This document shows, one piece after another, positions 52,682 through 63,457 of a DNA stretch of 64,000 bases (position 1 is its first letter; every line of letters starts with the position of its first letter). The translations under genes and the position numbers were made by a program. The notes under the pieces are model-generated. The model did not search any database. It saw only the letters and a list, made by a program, of their open reading frames with translations, and was not told the origin of the DNA. Location: NCBI GenBank assembly GCA_951217055.1, contig CATNVA010000018.1, positions 186,001-250,000 of the forward strand, in the 5' to 3' direction. This stretch comes from Gerris lacustris (Eukaryota; Arthropoda; Insecta; Hemiptera; Gerridae).

Positions 52682-54785
52682 AAAACAACACAGTCATTTA
52701 TAAGCAAAACTCTATTTTTTACTACGTCTTTATTAGCTTGCTTTCTTGTTTGTTTGTCCAGTACAAATCTTGCAATCGATTTTTAACTAACTTCCCGAGT
52801 AGCTAAACATTTTAAACTTTTATAATAACTCAGAACACGATGACAATGCATTATTTTAATACCTTTAGGCATCTTTCAGCAGAGTTTAATTAGTGTTCAG
52901 CAAATTTTGCTGTATGGAAAGTTAGTTCGGAAAAAATCCGCAAGATATTTTATTTGTTTTGACATATCCCATAGTTATTACAATCTTCATTTTGACGGGT
53001 ATCAAATTTGTGATTTTTTATAAGAGTTAAACATTGAATGACAGCGAAAAGTAATCAAAGAAATAAATTAATTGACGTGTGACACCCAGGTTTGTTTACA
53101 CTTGTATCCTACGTATAGGTTTAATTTTTCTGCATCTGTACTTCTTTACTTGTACACATTTTTCTTCTCTTACTGTTCCTACACAGGGGCATATCAATGG
53201 CACGCTTTAGATTCGGTGTTGGTGAGATCCGTTGTACAAAGATTTGTCCTTTTATAGGTTTAAGACCAGCTCTCTAAATGGTTGTCATTATTATGTGAAG
53301 TAAATAAATTCGGAACTATGTTTTTTTTTTTTTTCACTAACATTATATATAACAATGGCAATTATATTATCAACATTTAAAAACGTGAAATGAAAATTTA
53401 AAAACGTAGTATATAAAAAGTTCATTTTATCTTGTAATTATTTCTTGTAACAAATGGTTGGACGTTTAAAAATATTAATTCAGAAATGGTTAAAAACTAG
53501 GTATCGTCTGAAATTTTAGTTTCTTTCATACGAATAAATTTAAATACTTTTAAAATTTTAATGTTCGACCACTTTATGGTTCTAAAATTTATAATAAATT
53601 GATTTTTCAATAAACCCTAAGAATTATTCTTCTAATATGCTGAGCTAATGTCAATATTGACGGACCAGGTTAGAAATGTAGCCCTCTTATCTACTTCTAA
53701 TTTCAACTTTCTATCTTTCATAAAGCAAAAAATAGTTTCTGAGCTTTCTATAGTTTATTTTTCTATACAACTAGTGATGCGGTGCATAAAGAACTAGAAT
53801 TGTACTCTTATATCAGCCATACTATGTTCTCAATATTGCTACCAGGATAATATTTCGGTAAAAAACCTGACATATTCTTATTCAACCTGAAAAGAACTTT
53901 AATAGTTATTTATGCACCTAGGGAGTAAAGTAAGCCATTATTCCTTGAGCGAAAAAGTTTGTTCTTGAAGCGTAGCCGAAGGAACCATGGTCCCTAAATC
54001 CAGAGGCGAAGCCGAGGCAATTAGACTCTTTAATTCCCGAGGAGCAGCCGAGGGAGATAATTATAGCGAGGGGAATAATGGCACTTTACTCACGCGGTAC
54101 ATACAATATTTTATCTCCAGTAGGAAGAAAATACACATTTTCGTTCATTGCCCAGTTTTTATTTATTATTTTAATAAATAACAATAATTATTAGCACTTT
54201 TAATAGCAGATATAAAAGATTCAATATTAAAAACAAATAAGAATCGGAATTACATCAAATAGAATTTTATTTCAAATAGTTATTTAGATGCAGGTTATAA
54301 ACAAAGATAAACATGGTCGAAAAACTCAGTGTCGCCAACCTGATTTCAACAACTTCATTACATTAGCCATTAATTTTCTACTATTAATAAAATAATTAAG
54401 TTGTAATCGTTACAACTTAAAGACTTTTTGCCCTACTTTACTTTTTCACCCTACTTTTACTTTTTCTCCCTACTTCTTGAGTACAGTGACGAAAAGACCT
54501 GTTTTAGTCCTGCTAAACTAATTTAAAATCATAACTTTTTTTTCCATACTGGAGATAAAATTATTTTATGTAACACACCATATAGGTATGAACTTACTTT
54601 TTAACACCTTTATTTGTGTGACATTTGTTGCCAAAATGTTGTTACAATATGTACTCTTTTATTTGCTACTCATCAAGCCCTTTCGAACATTTTGTTTTTA
54701 TTTTAAATTCTTTTCATTATAAGAATATTTTAATTGGTTTTTATTTCATTTGACATAACGAAAGGGTGAAAAACATTGTTGGCTG

Positions 54786-54789
<4 letters not shown>
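52682..54789. other. AT-rich non-repetitive DNA, probably receptor-gene intron
   Basis: No convincing coding exon on either strand. At 53165-53175 a CCTACACAG could be an acceptor, but the short frame after it has no support. At 53968-54065 GAAGCGTAGCCGAAGG, GAGGCGAAGCCGAGG and GAGGAGCAGCCGAGG are three variants of one motif. TATTTTATCTCCAGTA (54109) and TACTGGAGATAAAAT (54548) are an inverted pair. Confidence 0.5.
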
Positions 54790-54825
<36 letters not shown>

Positions 54826-56664
54826 TTAATAGCCTTAAACAGCTTTTAAAAAAGCTACACGTTAAGCGCTATAGAGAAGTTGTTTGAAGTTAAGAGTAAA
54901 AAAATCAAAGATTAAGTATCATGAGAAAAAATATGATGACTGTCAATTGAAGGAACACATGAGAACTAGGATTGATTTAAGGTTGGACAGAGTGGTAATG
55001 GAAATGTTATTATTGCAGTGGAATAAATTATTAATTTGATAGACAGAGCGGACAAGAGGGCTGATATTGGATAACTCCTTAATGTAAGCAAATCTGCTGG
55101 CACGTTTTCCTAAAGGAAGGACAATAACATGAGACTTAACCTCGTGACAGCAGTAGTCACCTATTAGAGCCTTGGATAGATACAAAATTTCAAAAGCCCT
55201 TCTTCTATCGTATAAGGTGTAAAGACCCAGGGCGTTAGAAAGAGATTCGTAAGAATAGTAAATCCTATTATAGAAGAATCGAAGATAGCAAATCCTGACA
55301 AATAAACGCTGAATTCTTTCGATCTGATCAGAGCGAACTTGAAAAAGGTTATTCCACACTGGGACAGCATATTCGAGAAGCGGTCTTACAAGGGCAATAT
55401 AAAGACGAAGGAAGCACTTTATTGATAAGCCATGACAAACACGGCGAATTAAACCTAGGCGACGGGAAGCTTTTGCAACTATTGAGTCGACGTACTCGTT
55501 GAATTTGAGCTTAGAATCCAATAGAACTCCTAGATCAGAGACTGAAGAAACACGTTTAAGCGGAGAGCCATTAACGAAGTAGTCGAAGTGCATTGGACAG
55601 CGACGACGACTGAAACTGATAACTACTGATTTATCAGCATTAATACTCATTTTATTCGTATTGCACCACAACAAGATGTTATTAATATTAGTTTGTAAGA
55701 AAGAGCAGGATGAATCGTTGGAGACGTCTAAATATATTTTTAAATCATCAGCAAATAGAAGGAAGGGACATTTAATAACAGAACAAAGATCATTTATGAA
55801 GATGAGAAAGAGAAGAGGTCCAAGGATAGAGCCTTGGTGGACTCCAGAGGTGGTGATGTAGGCGGATGACAATCTATTATTTATCTTTACTTGGCATGTT
55901 CTGGTGGAAAGGTAGCTATGGAAAAATGATAACAACTGGGGAGAAAAACCAATGGACTGAAGTTTTTTAAGGAGAATATCATGGTTAACGAGGTCGAATG
56001 CCTTCTTAAGGTCGAAATAGATACAATCTACCTGAGAACCTTTAGAGACGCGAGAAGCAAGATAGGAGAAAAGGGAAACCAGATTAGTAGTAGTGGATTT
56101 TTTAGGGACAAAGCCATGTTGATTGGGATGTAACATTGGATATACAAGGGGGCTAAGAAATGAGTGAAGAGTACGTTCAAAAATCTTGGAGAAGACGTTG
56201 CATATGGAGATTGGTCTGTAGTTAGAAACTAACTTAGAGTCCCCAGATTTAAAAATCGGTATGATTAGGGCTTTATTCCATATGGGTGGAAAAGTTGAAG
56301 AGGCAAGACAGCGACTAAAGATAGACGAAAGAACAGGAGCAAATATTGGTGCAAATTTTTTAACTATAAAATTTGGGATAAAGTCAGAACCGGAAGAGTT
56401 ATTTGATTTGAGTGAAAGTATAGCTTCTAGGACAGAGGAGGTAGGAATGGATGAAATATGAATTGGAAAAGGTTTCAGGGATGATCCGTCATCACTTACA
56501 ACTGTTGACTGCGGTGAACACAAGGAAGGCATATTACAAATATCTGAGTGAAGAAATGATGGAGATGAGGAGATCGTCGACTTAAATTGGAAAATCAACG
56601 AATCATAATTTAATAAATTGTATTTAAATAAACAAGTCAAGTGTGTGCTAGTCAGCACGCAGCG
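54790..56664 (-). mobile_element. CR1/Jockey-like LINE, 5'-truncated, minus strand
   Basis: Poly-T at 54790-54817 is the poly-A tail of a minus-strand LINE. The ORF runs from 54943 up to the junction with a TIR element at 56665, so the 5' part (endonuclease) is missing. The 3' UTR is 54818-54942. Confidence 0.85.
54943..56664 (-). CDS. CR1/Jockey-like reverse transcriptase
   Basis: An open frame of about 573 residues with no authentic start: the leading residues are read through the flanking TIR element. Motifs: KALIIPIFKSGDSKLVSNYR and PISICNVFSKIFERTL, NQHGFVPKKSTTTNL, IYFDLKKAFDLVNHDIL (first Asp), TSGVHQGSILGPLLFLIFIN, LFADDLKIYLD (catalytic pair), then SVVISFSRRRCP and DLGVLLDSKLKF. There is no RNase H after the RT, which separates it from the I and R1/LOA elements here. 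The intact frame suggests a young insertion. Exact clade uncertain. Confidence 0.87.
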   Translation of the reverse strand, partial: RCVLTSTHLTCLFKYNLLNYDSLIFQFKSTISSSPSFLHSDICNMPSLCSPQSTVVSDDGSSLKPFPIHISSIPTSSVLEAILSLKSNNSSGSDFIPNFIVKKFAPIFAPVLSSIFSRCLASSTFPPIWNKALIIPIFKSGDSKLVSNYRPISICNVFSKIFERTLHSFLSPLVYPMLHPNQHGFVPKKSTTTNLVSLFSYLASRVSKGSQVDCIYFDLKKAFDLVNHDILLKKLQSIGFSPQLLSFFHSYLSTRTCQVKINNRLSSAYITTSGVHQGSILGPLLFLIFINDLCSVIKCPFLLFADDLKIYLDVSNDSSCSFLQTNINNILLWCNTNKMSINADKSVVISFSRRRCPMHFDYFVNGSPLKRVSSVSDLGVLLDSKLKFNEYVDSIVAKASRRLGLIRRVCHGLSIKCFLRLYIALVRPLLEYAVPVWNNLFQVRSDQIERIQRLFVRICYLRFFYNRIYYSYESLSNALGLYTLYDRRRAFEILYLSKALIGDYCCHEVKSHVIVLPLGKRASRFAYIKELSNISPLVRSVYQINNLFHCNNNISITTLSNLKSILVLMCSFN

Positions 56665-57335
56665 AGGGTCCGTAGGCAACCCTGCGTATTTTGTATTGAT
56701 AGTGTTTTTTTAAAATGCTAAAAAGCTTACTTTGAACTATTCTATGGGTCTGATATTCTCAAAACACATAAACAAACATCTGATAAAGTATTTTTTGCCA
56801 CTGAACTGGACTACAACCATAAAAATACACCGAAAAGACCATAATTATAAAAAAAACGTATTTTGTCAATAAAAAATTAAATCATATTTTTTCCGAAATT
56901 TCCAAAAAGTGGTATCTTTACATTTGGTCGAAGAATGTTCAGGAATTTTTTCAAATTTTTTGCACTTCACATAAGCGAGATAGAGGGGGGGGGGGGCACG
57001 TTTCACACCCACTTCAAACTTGCCTACGCTCGCCCTTTCAATGTTATAACCAAAGAATAATATATTTTTGTAATCAGCTCGACGTACCCTTTCATATGAT
57101 ACCCCTCACGGTGTCGAAAAAAATTTTAAGCCTTAAGTTTCTTTACCCTACTTTTTTTGAAAAATAGTTTTTTTAAGTCGCTATATTTTTAAAATATGTG
57201 GGCAGGTACAAGACACATACATGTCAAATTTCAAAGTGATCGGACGAAAGGTGTAGCCGTGAGAGCAGGTGACAGGACGGACGGACAGACACACGCAGGA
57301 AAATATAAGGGTCCTTGGTTTTGCCTACGGACCCT
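56665..57335. mobile_element. repeat family 3: TIR element with terminal hairpin
   Basis: Perfect 15-bp inverted ends AGGGTCCGTAGGCAA (56665-56679) and TTGCCTACGGACCCT (57321-57335). The right end also folds as GGGTCC (57309-57314) / GGACCC (57329-57334), next to GGACGGACGGACAGACACAC. It contains TTTCATATGATACCCCTCAC (the inverse of the family 1/2 box) and a poly-G run near 56985. No transposase and no clear target duplication. Confidence 0.8.
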
Positions 57336-57505
57336 AACAATCCGCTAGAATCAGCACTTTCCAGATAATTAATATGAGAAAAGTTCCCATAAGATTTCGC
57401 CTCATCAGCCTTAGTATTATTTTACCAACTTTCACACAATTACTCTTTGTAAAAATATAAATTTCCGCCTGTCATTAAAATTTTGAAATTTTAATTTTAA
57501 TTTTT

Positions 57506-57815
57506 GCTTCCGAGCTTACCGAAGGTAACGGAAGCATTGTTTTCACTTTTGAGAACGAAAAACTTTTATGCCTCCGATTTTAGCAATTCCAAGACAGAAA
57601 TCCGTTTCAGACATCAGGGAACATTTTTGGTCTCTTGTCTGTCTGTCTGTCGGTCTGTGTGTCCGCGAATTTATGAAACGTGCGACGATAACTTGAGTAA
57701 ATGTCGACCGGTTTTGATGAAATTTGGTAGACATGTTCATTTTACCAATGCCCAGGACGAGTTCGTTGGACAACATTATCCGTCCAAGCGTTCACGAGCA
57801 ACGCTCGCGTAAAAC
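57506..57815 (+). repeat. repeat family 4, copy 3
   Basis: Starts with the stem GCTTCCG (57506-57512) / CGGAAGC (57529-57535), whose loop itself pairs TTACC/GGTAA. It continues with TCCAAGACAGAAATCCGTTTC and a TCTGTCTGTCTGTCGGTCTG tract. The orientation is opposite to copies 1 and 2. The ORF across it is not a gene. Confidence 0.8.
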
Positions 57816-58097
57816 GTGGAATTTTATGTCGGGAAAAAAATCTAACTTCATCTATTCAATGAGACAATCATATTTTTCAAATACAATTTTTCAGTAAAAC
57901 CAACAGCGACACCGCTATGAAGTGTTAAAAATCGCTAAAACTATTAATAGTTTTTACACAATAAACATTATAACAATAAAGTACATAATAGGATGCGAGG
58001 AAGCTATGTGCCACACTAATTGGCAGTCTATTTTTTTCTCTAAAATTGTATTATATAAAACACTAGAATAGAATAGAATAGAATAGAATATCGTTTA
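57816..58097. other. AT-rich spacer with short AGAAT repeat
   Basis: No gene. An (AGAAT)n microsatellite lies at about 58066-58090, immediately before family 1 copy C. Confidence 0.6.
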
Positions 58098-59273
58098 TTA
58101 GGGTTTTGAAGATTCTTCTCAAAACCCTTATGCCGAGGGTGATGTGTCCGTCTGTCCGTCGCTCTTTGGTTCATAGGGCCCGAACCGTTTAAGCTAAAGA
58201 GCTGAAATTTGAAATACTGGTGTAACTTTTTGACCCAACCACAGGAAAAATATACAGAAGTTCAAAATTAAATATGCGCATGCGCAATTCGCAAAAATGT
58301 TGTAAACTCAAAAATTTATATTTTTTTTAATTTTCGAGTGGGGTATCAAATGAAAGCTGCTGAAGAGTAGGACGCAAATATATATAAGCTTTTGTAAATT
58401 TTGCATTCCTTATTGGGTAAAAAAATCAAAATATACCCAAAAAAATTCCCCCCCCCCCCAACCACTATACTTTGGCTGGTCCTAAAATTTTGAAATAATT
58501 CATGCTAATGCCTTATTGTGGAGCGATGAAAATTCCGGGAGTTCATCCCAAATTTTAAAAAATTGCCAATTTTGGGCGCGAAAATTTGAAGTGCGCCAAA
58601 AATTTTATTTTTTTAAAATTTTGAGTTGGGTATCAAATGAAAGCTGCTGAAGAGTAGGACGCAAAGATATATATACATTTTCAAATTTTGCATTCCTTAT
58701 TGGGTAAAAATATCAAAATATACCCTAAAAAATTCCCCCCCCCCCCCAACCACTATACTTCGGCTAGTGCTAAAATTTTGAAATAATTCATGCTAATGCC
58801 TTACTGTGGGGCGATGAAAATTCCGGGAGTTCATCCCAAATTTTAAAAAATTGCCAATTTTGGGCGCGAAAATTTGAAGTGCGCCAAAAATTTTATTTTT
58901 TAAAAATTTTGAGTTGGGTATCATATGAAAGCTGGTGAAGAGTAGAATTCAAATATATATTTGCTTTTTTAAATTTTTCATTCTTTATTAATTTTATAAG
59001 TCAAAATATACCCCAAAAATTTCCCCCCTCCCCAACCACTATATAACGGGTGGTCCTAAAATTTCGAAATAATTCATGGTTATACCTTATGGTGAAGCGA
59101 TGGAAATGGTTTGAAAAAATGAATTTTTCTAGTCGTTATTACCGATGAAAAACATTGTGACCCCCCGGGGGATCGAACCCGGACCCTTGAGATCGAAGAA
59201 TAAAATCATAATTACATAACGGGCATGCTTAATCTTCTACAAAACCCTAAAAAGTACTTGGTCGCAAGTACTT
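58098..59273 (+). repeat. repeat family 1, copy C (most complete)
   Basis: Left stem-loop GGGTTTTG (58101-58108) / CAAAACCC (58120-58127), a CCGTCTGTCCGTC tract, three ~288-bp units (box at about 58356, 58643 and 58931), B-box on the minus strand at 59169-59179, the inverse end TCTACAAAACCCTAA, and the outer stem AAGTACTTG (59252-59260) / CAAGTACTT (59265-59273). Confidence 0.85.
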
Positions 59274-60280
59274 CCCTGTGATTTTTTGTTTAAAACCTAC
59301 GTTTGTACAATTGAGTTCAGTCTAACAATTTATGTGTATTTCTTTACATTAAGTAATTATTGATATGCGCAAACTTTAAACATTTAACTATAAATAGATG
59401 TAATATAAAATCAACAATAACTACATAATAAATAAATAAATAAATAGAGAGTAAATAATTTAACAACAATTTTAAATATCAATTAAAAACAACAAAAATG
59501 TAATTTAAACAATTAAAAAACTATTAAAACCTAGATTTTTAGACAAACAAATATTTAACAGAAATATTTCAGTACCAGCAGTTAATAAAGTTCTATATGA
59601 ATAATAATAATTGTAATAAATAAGTTGGGAGTTGCTACATATATAAGTACCGGTGTGGAAATCCCACACATGACTTCCATGAAATGTTGTGGTGTCAATA
59701 CGTGAGCAAGAGAGAACTCAGTATAAACTACATCGTACAAACAGCTAATATCCATTATAGTTTTGCAACAAAAATCAAAAATTAAACAAAAATAATAATG
59801 ATAATAAACACAATTAAATATATAGTTAACATAAAAATAAAATGTTACCTTATAAATGTCAGTAGAATCTAAAAAGATTAGAGAGAAGGGAGGTTTGTTT
59901 ACATCTAGAGTTCAAGGTAAGTTTATGCGAAAACAAAACAAATTTATTAATCTTTATCCTTTATAACAAATCAAAAAACAATACTAATTTGAAGTACCGA
60001 ATGTAAAAAGATTAGAGAGAAAGGAGGTTTGTTTACATCTAGAGTTCAAGGTGAGTTTATGCGAAAACAAAAAAATTTATAAATCTTAATCCTTTATAAC
60101 ACAAAACTTAATTATTCAATGTTTGTTTACATTTTCTTTATACTTGTTTTTAACAATACAATATAAGAATATAATAATAAAAGAATTTAAAATCAGCCGA
60201 TAAAAATGATTGTTTACAAAGTAAATAAGACGGTATTTTTTTACTTTTAAATTTCGATTTGTCTTTATAAGTACTACAAA
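59274..60280. other. AT-rich spacer with a 134-bp tandem duplication
   Basis: AAAAAGATTAGAGAGAAGGG at 59871 recurs at 60005 (AAAGG in the second); the duplicated part runs to about 60105. Each copy contains TCTAGAGTTCAAGGTRAGTTT, which looks like a splice donor, but no coding frame supports an exon. Confidence 0.55.
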
Positions 60281-60740
60281 TAATTACAATAATAAATACT
60301 CGTTTTAAAGGGCATTAATGTGCGGTTTAAGCACCCCAATCAGAAATTAAATCGGTCAATTATTGCACACGATATTAGAGCTCAAAGTCGAAAATTTAAC
60401 AAAAAACTGAAAAACATGTCTCTATTTAAGGTAGAAGGGATGGTCCTACGACAAAAAGTCGTAGGACCAAAGTTGTAGATCTTTTAAAATCAGTTACCGC
60501 TGGTGTTATCCGCTTTTCGATACGACTTACAGTTTAGCCGCAATTTGGTTCCGAAATAAATCGGTCAATTATTTCGAATTATATAAGAGCTCAAAGTCGA
60601 AAATTTAACAAAAATGACTATTTAAGGTAGAAGGGATGGTCCTACGACAAAAAGTCATATGACAAAAGTTGTAGATTATGTAAAATTGGTTAAACTGGTG
60701 TTATTCGCTTTTCGATACGACTTTCAGTTTAGCCGCAATT
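60281..60740. repeat. repeat family 6, copy 5, internally duplicated
   Basis: GGGCATTAATGTGCGGTT, AATCGGTCAATTATT, TTTAAGGTAGAAGGGATGG and TTTAGCCGCAATTTGGTTCC. The block from AATCGGTCAATTATT to GGTTCCGAAA occurs twice in a row, ~200 bp apart. The piece GTCCTACGACAAAAAGTCGTAGGAC (60446 on) is a perfect hairpin in the first copy only. Confidence 0.65.
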
Positions 60741-61217
60741 TGGTTCCGAAAAAACCTTTAAAAAAACTCTAAAATACCAATATCTCCCAAACCGCTTGTC
60801 CGATTTTGCTCAAAAAGTATAGGTACAATCTACCATATAGGACACATATATACCCCAAAGGAAATTGAAATCAAATAAAGCCTACTAAAGTTATCGTCGA
60901 CAGACCGATTTCGTGCTTAAGTGACTGTAGCTCCGAAACGTCGTAAGCTACGATTCGGGTTTGCGCCATCAGTTTTTCCGTCCAAAGTTCTAAAAAATGC
61001 CGAAAACCGCATCTCAATACGATGTCTTGAAGCGATGTTATAAAGGTTTTAAGTTCCGAACGAACGTACGTACGTACGTACATACATACGTACGCACAGA
61101 CATACATGTATATGAAACGGATTTAATGATACCCCCGGGTCCGTAAGACCCCTCCTTCACAGAGATCTCGGAATCACGTTTTGGAGGGTATCACCATACT
61201 TCCATTTTCATGGAAGT
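60741..61217. repeat. repeat family 7: (ACGT)n tract and terminal hairpin
   Basis: GCTTGTCCGATTTTGCTCAAA, then a CGTACGTACGTACATACATACG tract (about 61063-61098), and a terminal stem ACTTCCAT (61198-61205) / ATGGAAGT (61210-61217). It abuts the 3' end of the minus-strand LINE. Single copy in the window, so the boundaries are tentative. Confidence 0.55.
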
Positions 61218-61633
61218 AAAAAGGCTCTTAATCTCAATGCCTGAATGGTGAAACTATATACATTATTTACTGATTCAATATTTATAGAGGAAAAGATTTC
61301 CTCTATTGAGCTGTAGTTGTGAAGCCAGTATTCCCTTAAATGCTTATAGTGGGGGCATCGAAAAAGAAAATGGTTAATTGTCTCATCTTCATATAGGTTG
61401 CAAAGCAGACATTTTATGGTCCCGTCTAAAATATAAACTATACTGTTGTATGTCAGCCTACAATAATCTTTCTTACATATCCTTAGTTGGCTGACAATCC
61501 TCAGTTTTTTCATTGGTATTCTCTTGCTGAGATACTCTTCCCCTAATCCTAACGAACTTATCAACCTATAGCTGGGGTTATACTGAGAACCCAGTGCCGC
61601 TTCCACATCTTCACATAAGGATTGGTTCTTCAT
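61218..61633 (-). pseudogene. right-edge LINE, ORF2 C-terminal zinc motif
   Basis: Reads MKKLRIVSQLRICKKDYCRL and CLLCNLYEDETINHFLFRC (C-x2-C...H-x4-C), ending RLRAFLLP where the family 7 hairpin supplies the stop. It belongs to the same protein as the RT, one frame apart, with a single-base shift near 61640. Confidence 0.8.
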
Positions 61634-61638
61634 TTTCT

Positions 61639-63195
61639 TTAATAGGTTGCTTCCTCCTTTATTCGTCTGCTATGTTTTATATTTATGATCTCTCCCCCGT
61701 GCACTGAATTAAGGTTTTCTTTCAGTTGCGAGAACCAGTTAAATTTAGTTTTATTGCTTGCTCTCTTCTCCAGCTCCATGTATCTATTTAAACAAGCTTT
61801 AGGGAGCCTTTCATCTGGCATGTCTGATATTTTGATCCACCAGTTAAGCATTTTTTTAATTATTTCACCTCTAACTTTCTTACGGCCTGTCTCCAGTCTT
61901 ACAAAATGGTTTAGAGTGCACCTCGGCCAGTGAAATACTTTCTTAATGAAGTTAAGCTGTACGCTTTCTAGGTTGTTTATATACCTGGGCGCCCAGATTT
62001 CCGAACAATAATTTAAGGTAGAGTTGACAATGGAGTCGTACAGAGCTAACATGGTCTCTAGGTTGTCAGACTTAGCTCTACGTAGTATATCCAGGACTTT
62101 AGCGGCCACCACGGCTGTCCTACTTTTAAAGTCTTCTACTGTCCTCAGATGGAGGCCGGAAGAGTAAAATGTAACCCCTAAATACTTATACTCTTTTCTT
62201 ATTTCTATTTCCTGGTCTCTGTACATCAGCTTTCTTATTCTTTTGTTCACAGAGCCTGAGTGAAAAATCACCACCTTAGTTTTAGCGATATTTACTTCTA
62301 AGTCTTTGAGTTGACAGTAATCAGACAGGGCATGTAATGTGTCTTGCACATCTTTCCAGGTAAGAGTGAAAAGAACTACGTCGTCTGCGTAAAGCAACGA
62401 CACCAAATTTTTATACCAACCTACGTTGATGCCATGGAGTCCTCGTTGTTCGAGAAATGTTGTGATGTCCGCTAGATACAGTAGGAAGATCAATGGACTT
62501 AAAGAATCTCCCTGTAAAATCCCTCTACTCACATTCATGGCATCTTCAGTCCCTTCGTTCGTGTCTAGGACCACTTTGGCCTGCTCATACAGCGTTCTAA
62601 TTACTCTAATGATTTTTGCGCTCATACCCAGGTTAAATAATTTACTCCATAACATATTCTGATTTATCGAATCGAAAGCCCTCTTGAAGTCTACAAAGAC
62701 ACAGAAGAGTTTTCCCCCTTTTTTCATAAGTTGCATATTAATTGCTGCTTGTAAAATAAACACATTGTCTAGGCAACCTCGACCTTGTCTAAACCCTGCC
62801 TGCTCCTCCGGAAGTATGTTTTCTTTATCTGCCCATTCATAAATTCTATTTTTAACCATCGCAGTTAGTATTTTTGTGATTTTGTTAATCAGCGAGATTC
62901 CTCTATAGTTAAGAGGGTCTTCTTTATCTCCGCCTTTGTGTATAAGTCTCAGCCGGATGACAGACCATTCTTCTGGTATTTCTTCAGTTTCCAGGACTTG
63001 GTTATAAAGGTTTAGAAGAAAGTGTTCCCACTCGGGCGTTAAAAGCTTAAACAGTTCATACTGGAGACCATCACATCCAGGGGATTTACTCTTGCCTGCC
63101 TGTTTAATGACGACCCTCAATTCCTCCAAAGTAAAAGCTTTATCTAATAAGTGGTCTGAGGTGTTAGGTGAAACAAAATTTAATTCTTTATGCAT
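61639..63195 (-). CDS. right-edge LINE, reverse transcriptase
   Basis: 518 residues in one frame; the first Met is internal. Motifs: GKSKSPGCDGLQYELFKLL, RLRLIHKGGDKEDPLNYRGI, EEQAGFRQGRGCLDNVFIL, FVDFKRAFDSINQNML (first Asp), VSRGILQGDSLSPLIFLLYL and SLLYADDVVLFTL (catalytic pair), then KEYKYLGVTFYSSGLHL. All RT residues are present. It ends at a stop created by the frameshift before the zinc motif. Confidence 0.87.
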   Translation of the reverse strand: MHKELNFVSPNTSDHLLDKAFTLEELRVVIKQAGKSKSPGCDGLQYELFKLLTPEWEHFLLNLYNQVLETEEIPEEWSVIRLRLIHKGGDKEDPLNYRGISLINKITKILTAMVKNRIYEWADKENILPEEQAGFRQGRGCLDNVFILQAAINMQLMKKGGKLFCVFVDFKRAFDSINQNMLWSKLFNLGMSAKIIRVIRTLYEQAKVVLDTNEGTEDAMNVSRGILQGDSLSPLIFLLYLADITTFLEQRGLHGINVGWYKNLVSLLYADDVVLFTLTWKDVQDTLHALSDYCQLKDLEVNIAKTKVVIFHSGSVNKRIRKLMYRDQEIEIRKEYKYLGVTFYSSGLHLRTVEDFKSRTAVVAAKVLDILRRAKSDNLETMLALYDSIVNSTLNYCSEIWAPRYINNLESVQLNFIKKVFHWPRCTLNHFVRLETGRKKVRGEIIKKMLNWWIKISDMPDERLPKACLNRYMELEKRASNKTKFNWFSQLKENLNSVHGGEIINIKHSRRIKEEATY

Positions 63196-63457
63196 CCTAG
63201 TCCCTTGGTATTCTTTAAAGAACGTTGAAGGGAGTCATCTCCTTTACTGCTTTCCAGAATTCAGACGGATTTTTTATATTGTTTAATTTGTCTAAGGTAT
63301 TTTTATGGTATGCGTTTTTCTGCTTTTTTACTGTGTGTCTGTAGTCCTTTTTTGACCACACTAACGCTTTTAAACTTTCACTGTTGAAATTATTTTTTTT
63401 GCAGCTTTTGATGCAGTATTTGATTTGTTTCTTAGCCGTTTTGCAATTAGTGTCATA

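Noticed and set aside
53072..53257. Terminal exon after CCTACACAG
   Set aside because: The frame is short and low in information, and no upstream partner exon was found.
54943..55414. Antisense frames over LINE ORFs here and at 3866-5414
   Set aside because: Shadows of the RT genes; no motifs of their own.
57504..57812. 102-codon frame
   Set aside because: It is repeat family 4; its inverse copy at 11030-11242 gives an equally meaningless frame on the other strand.
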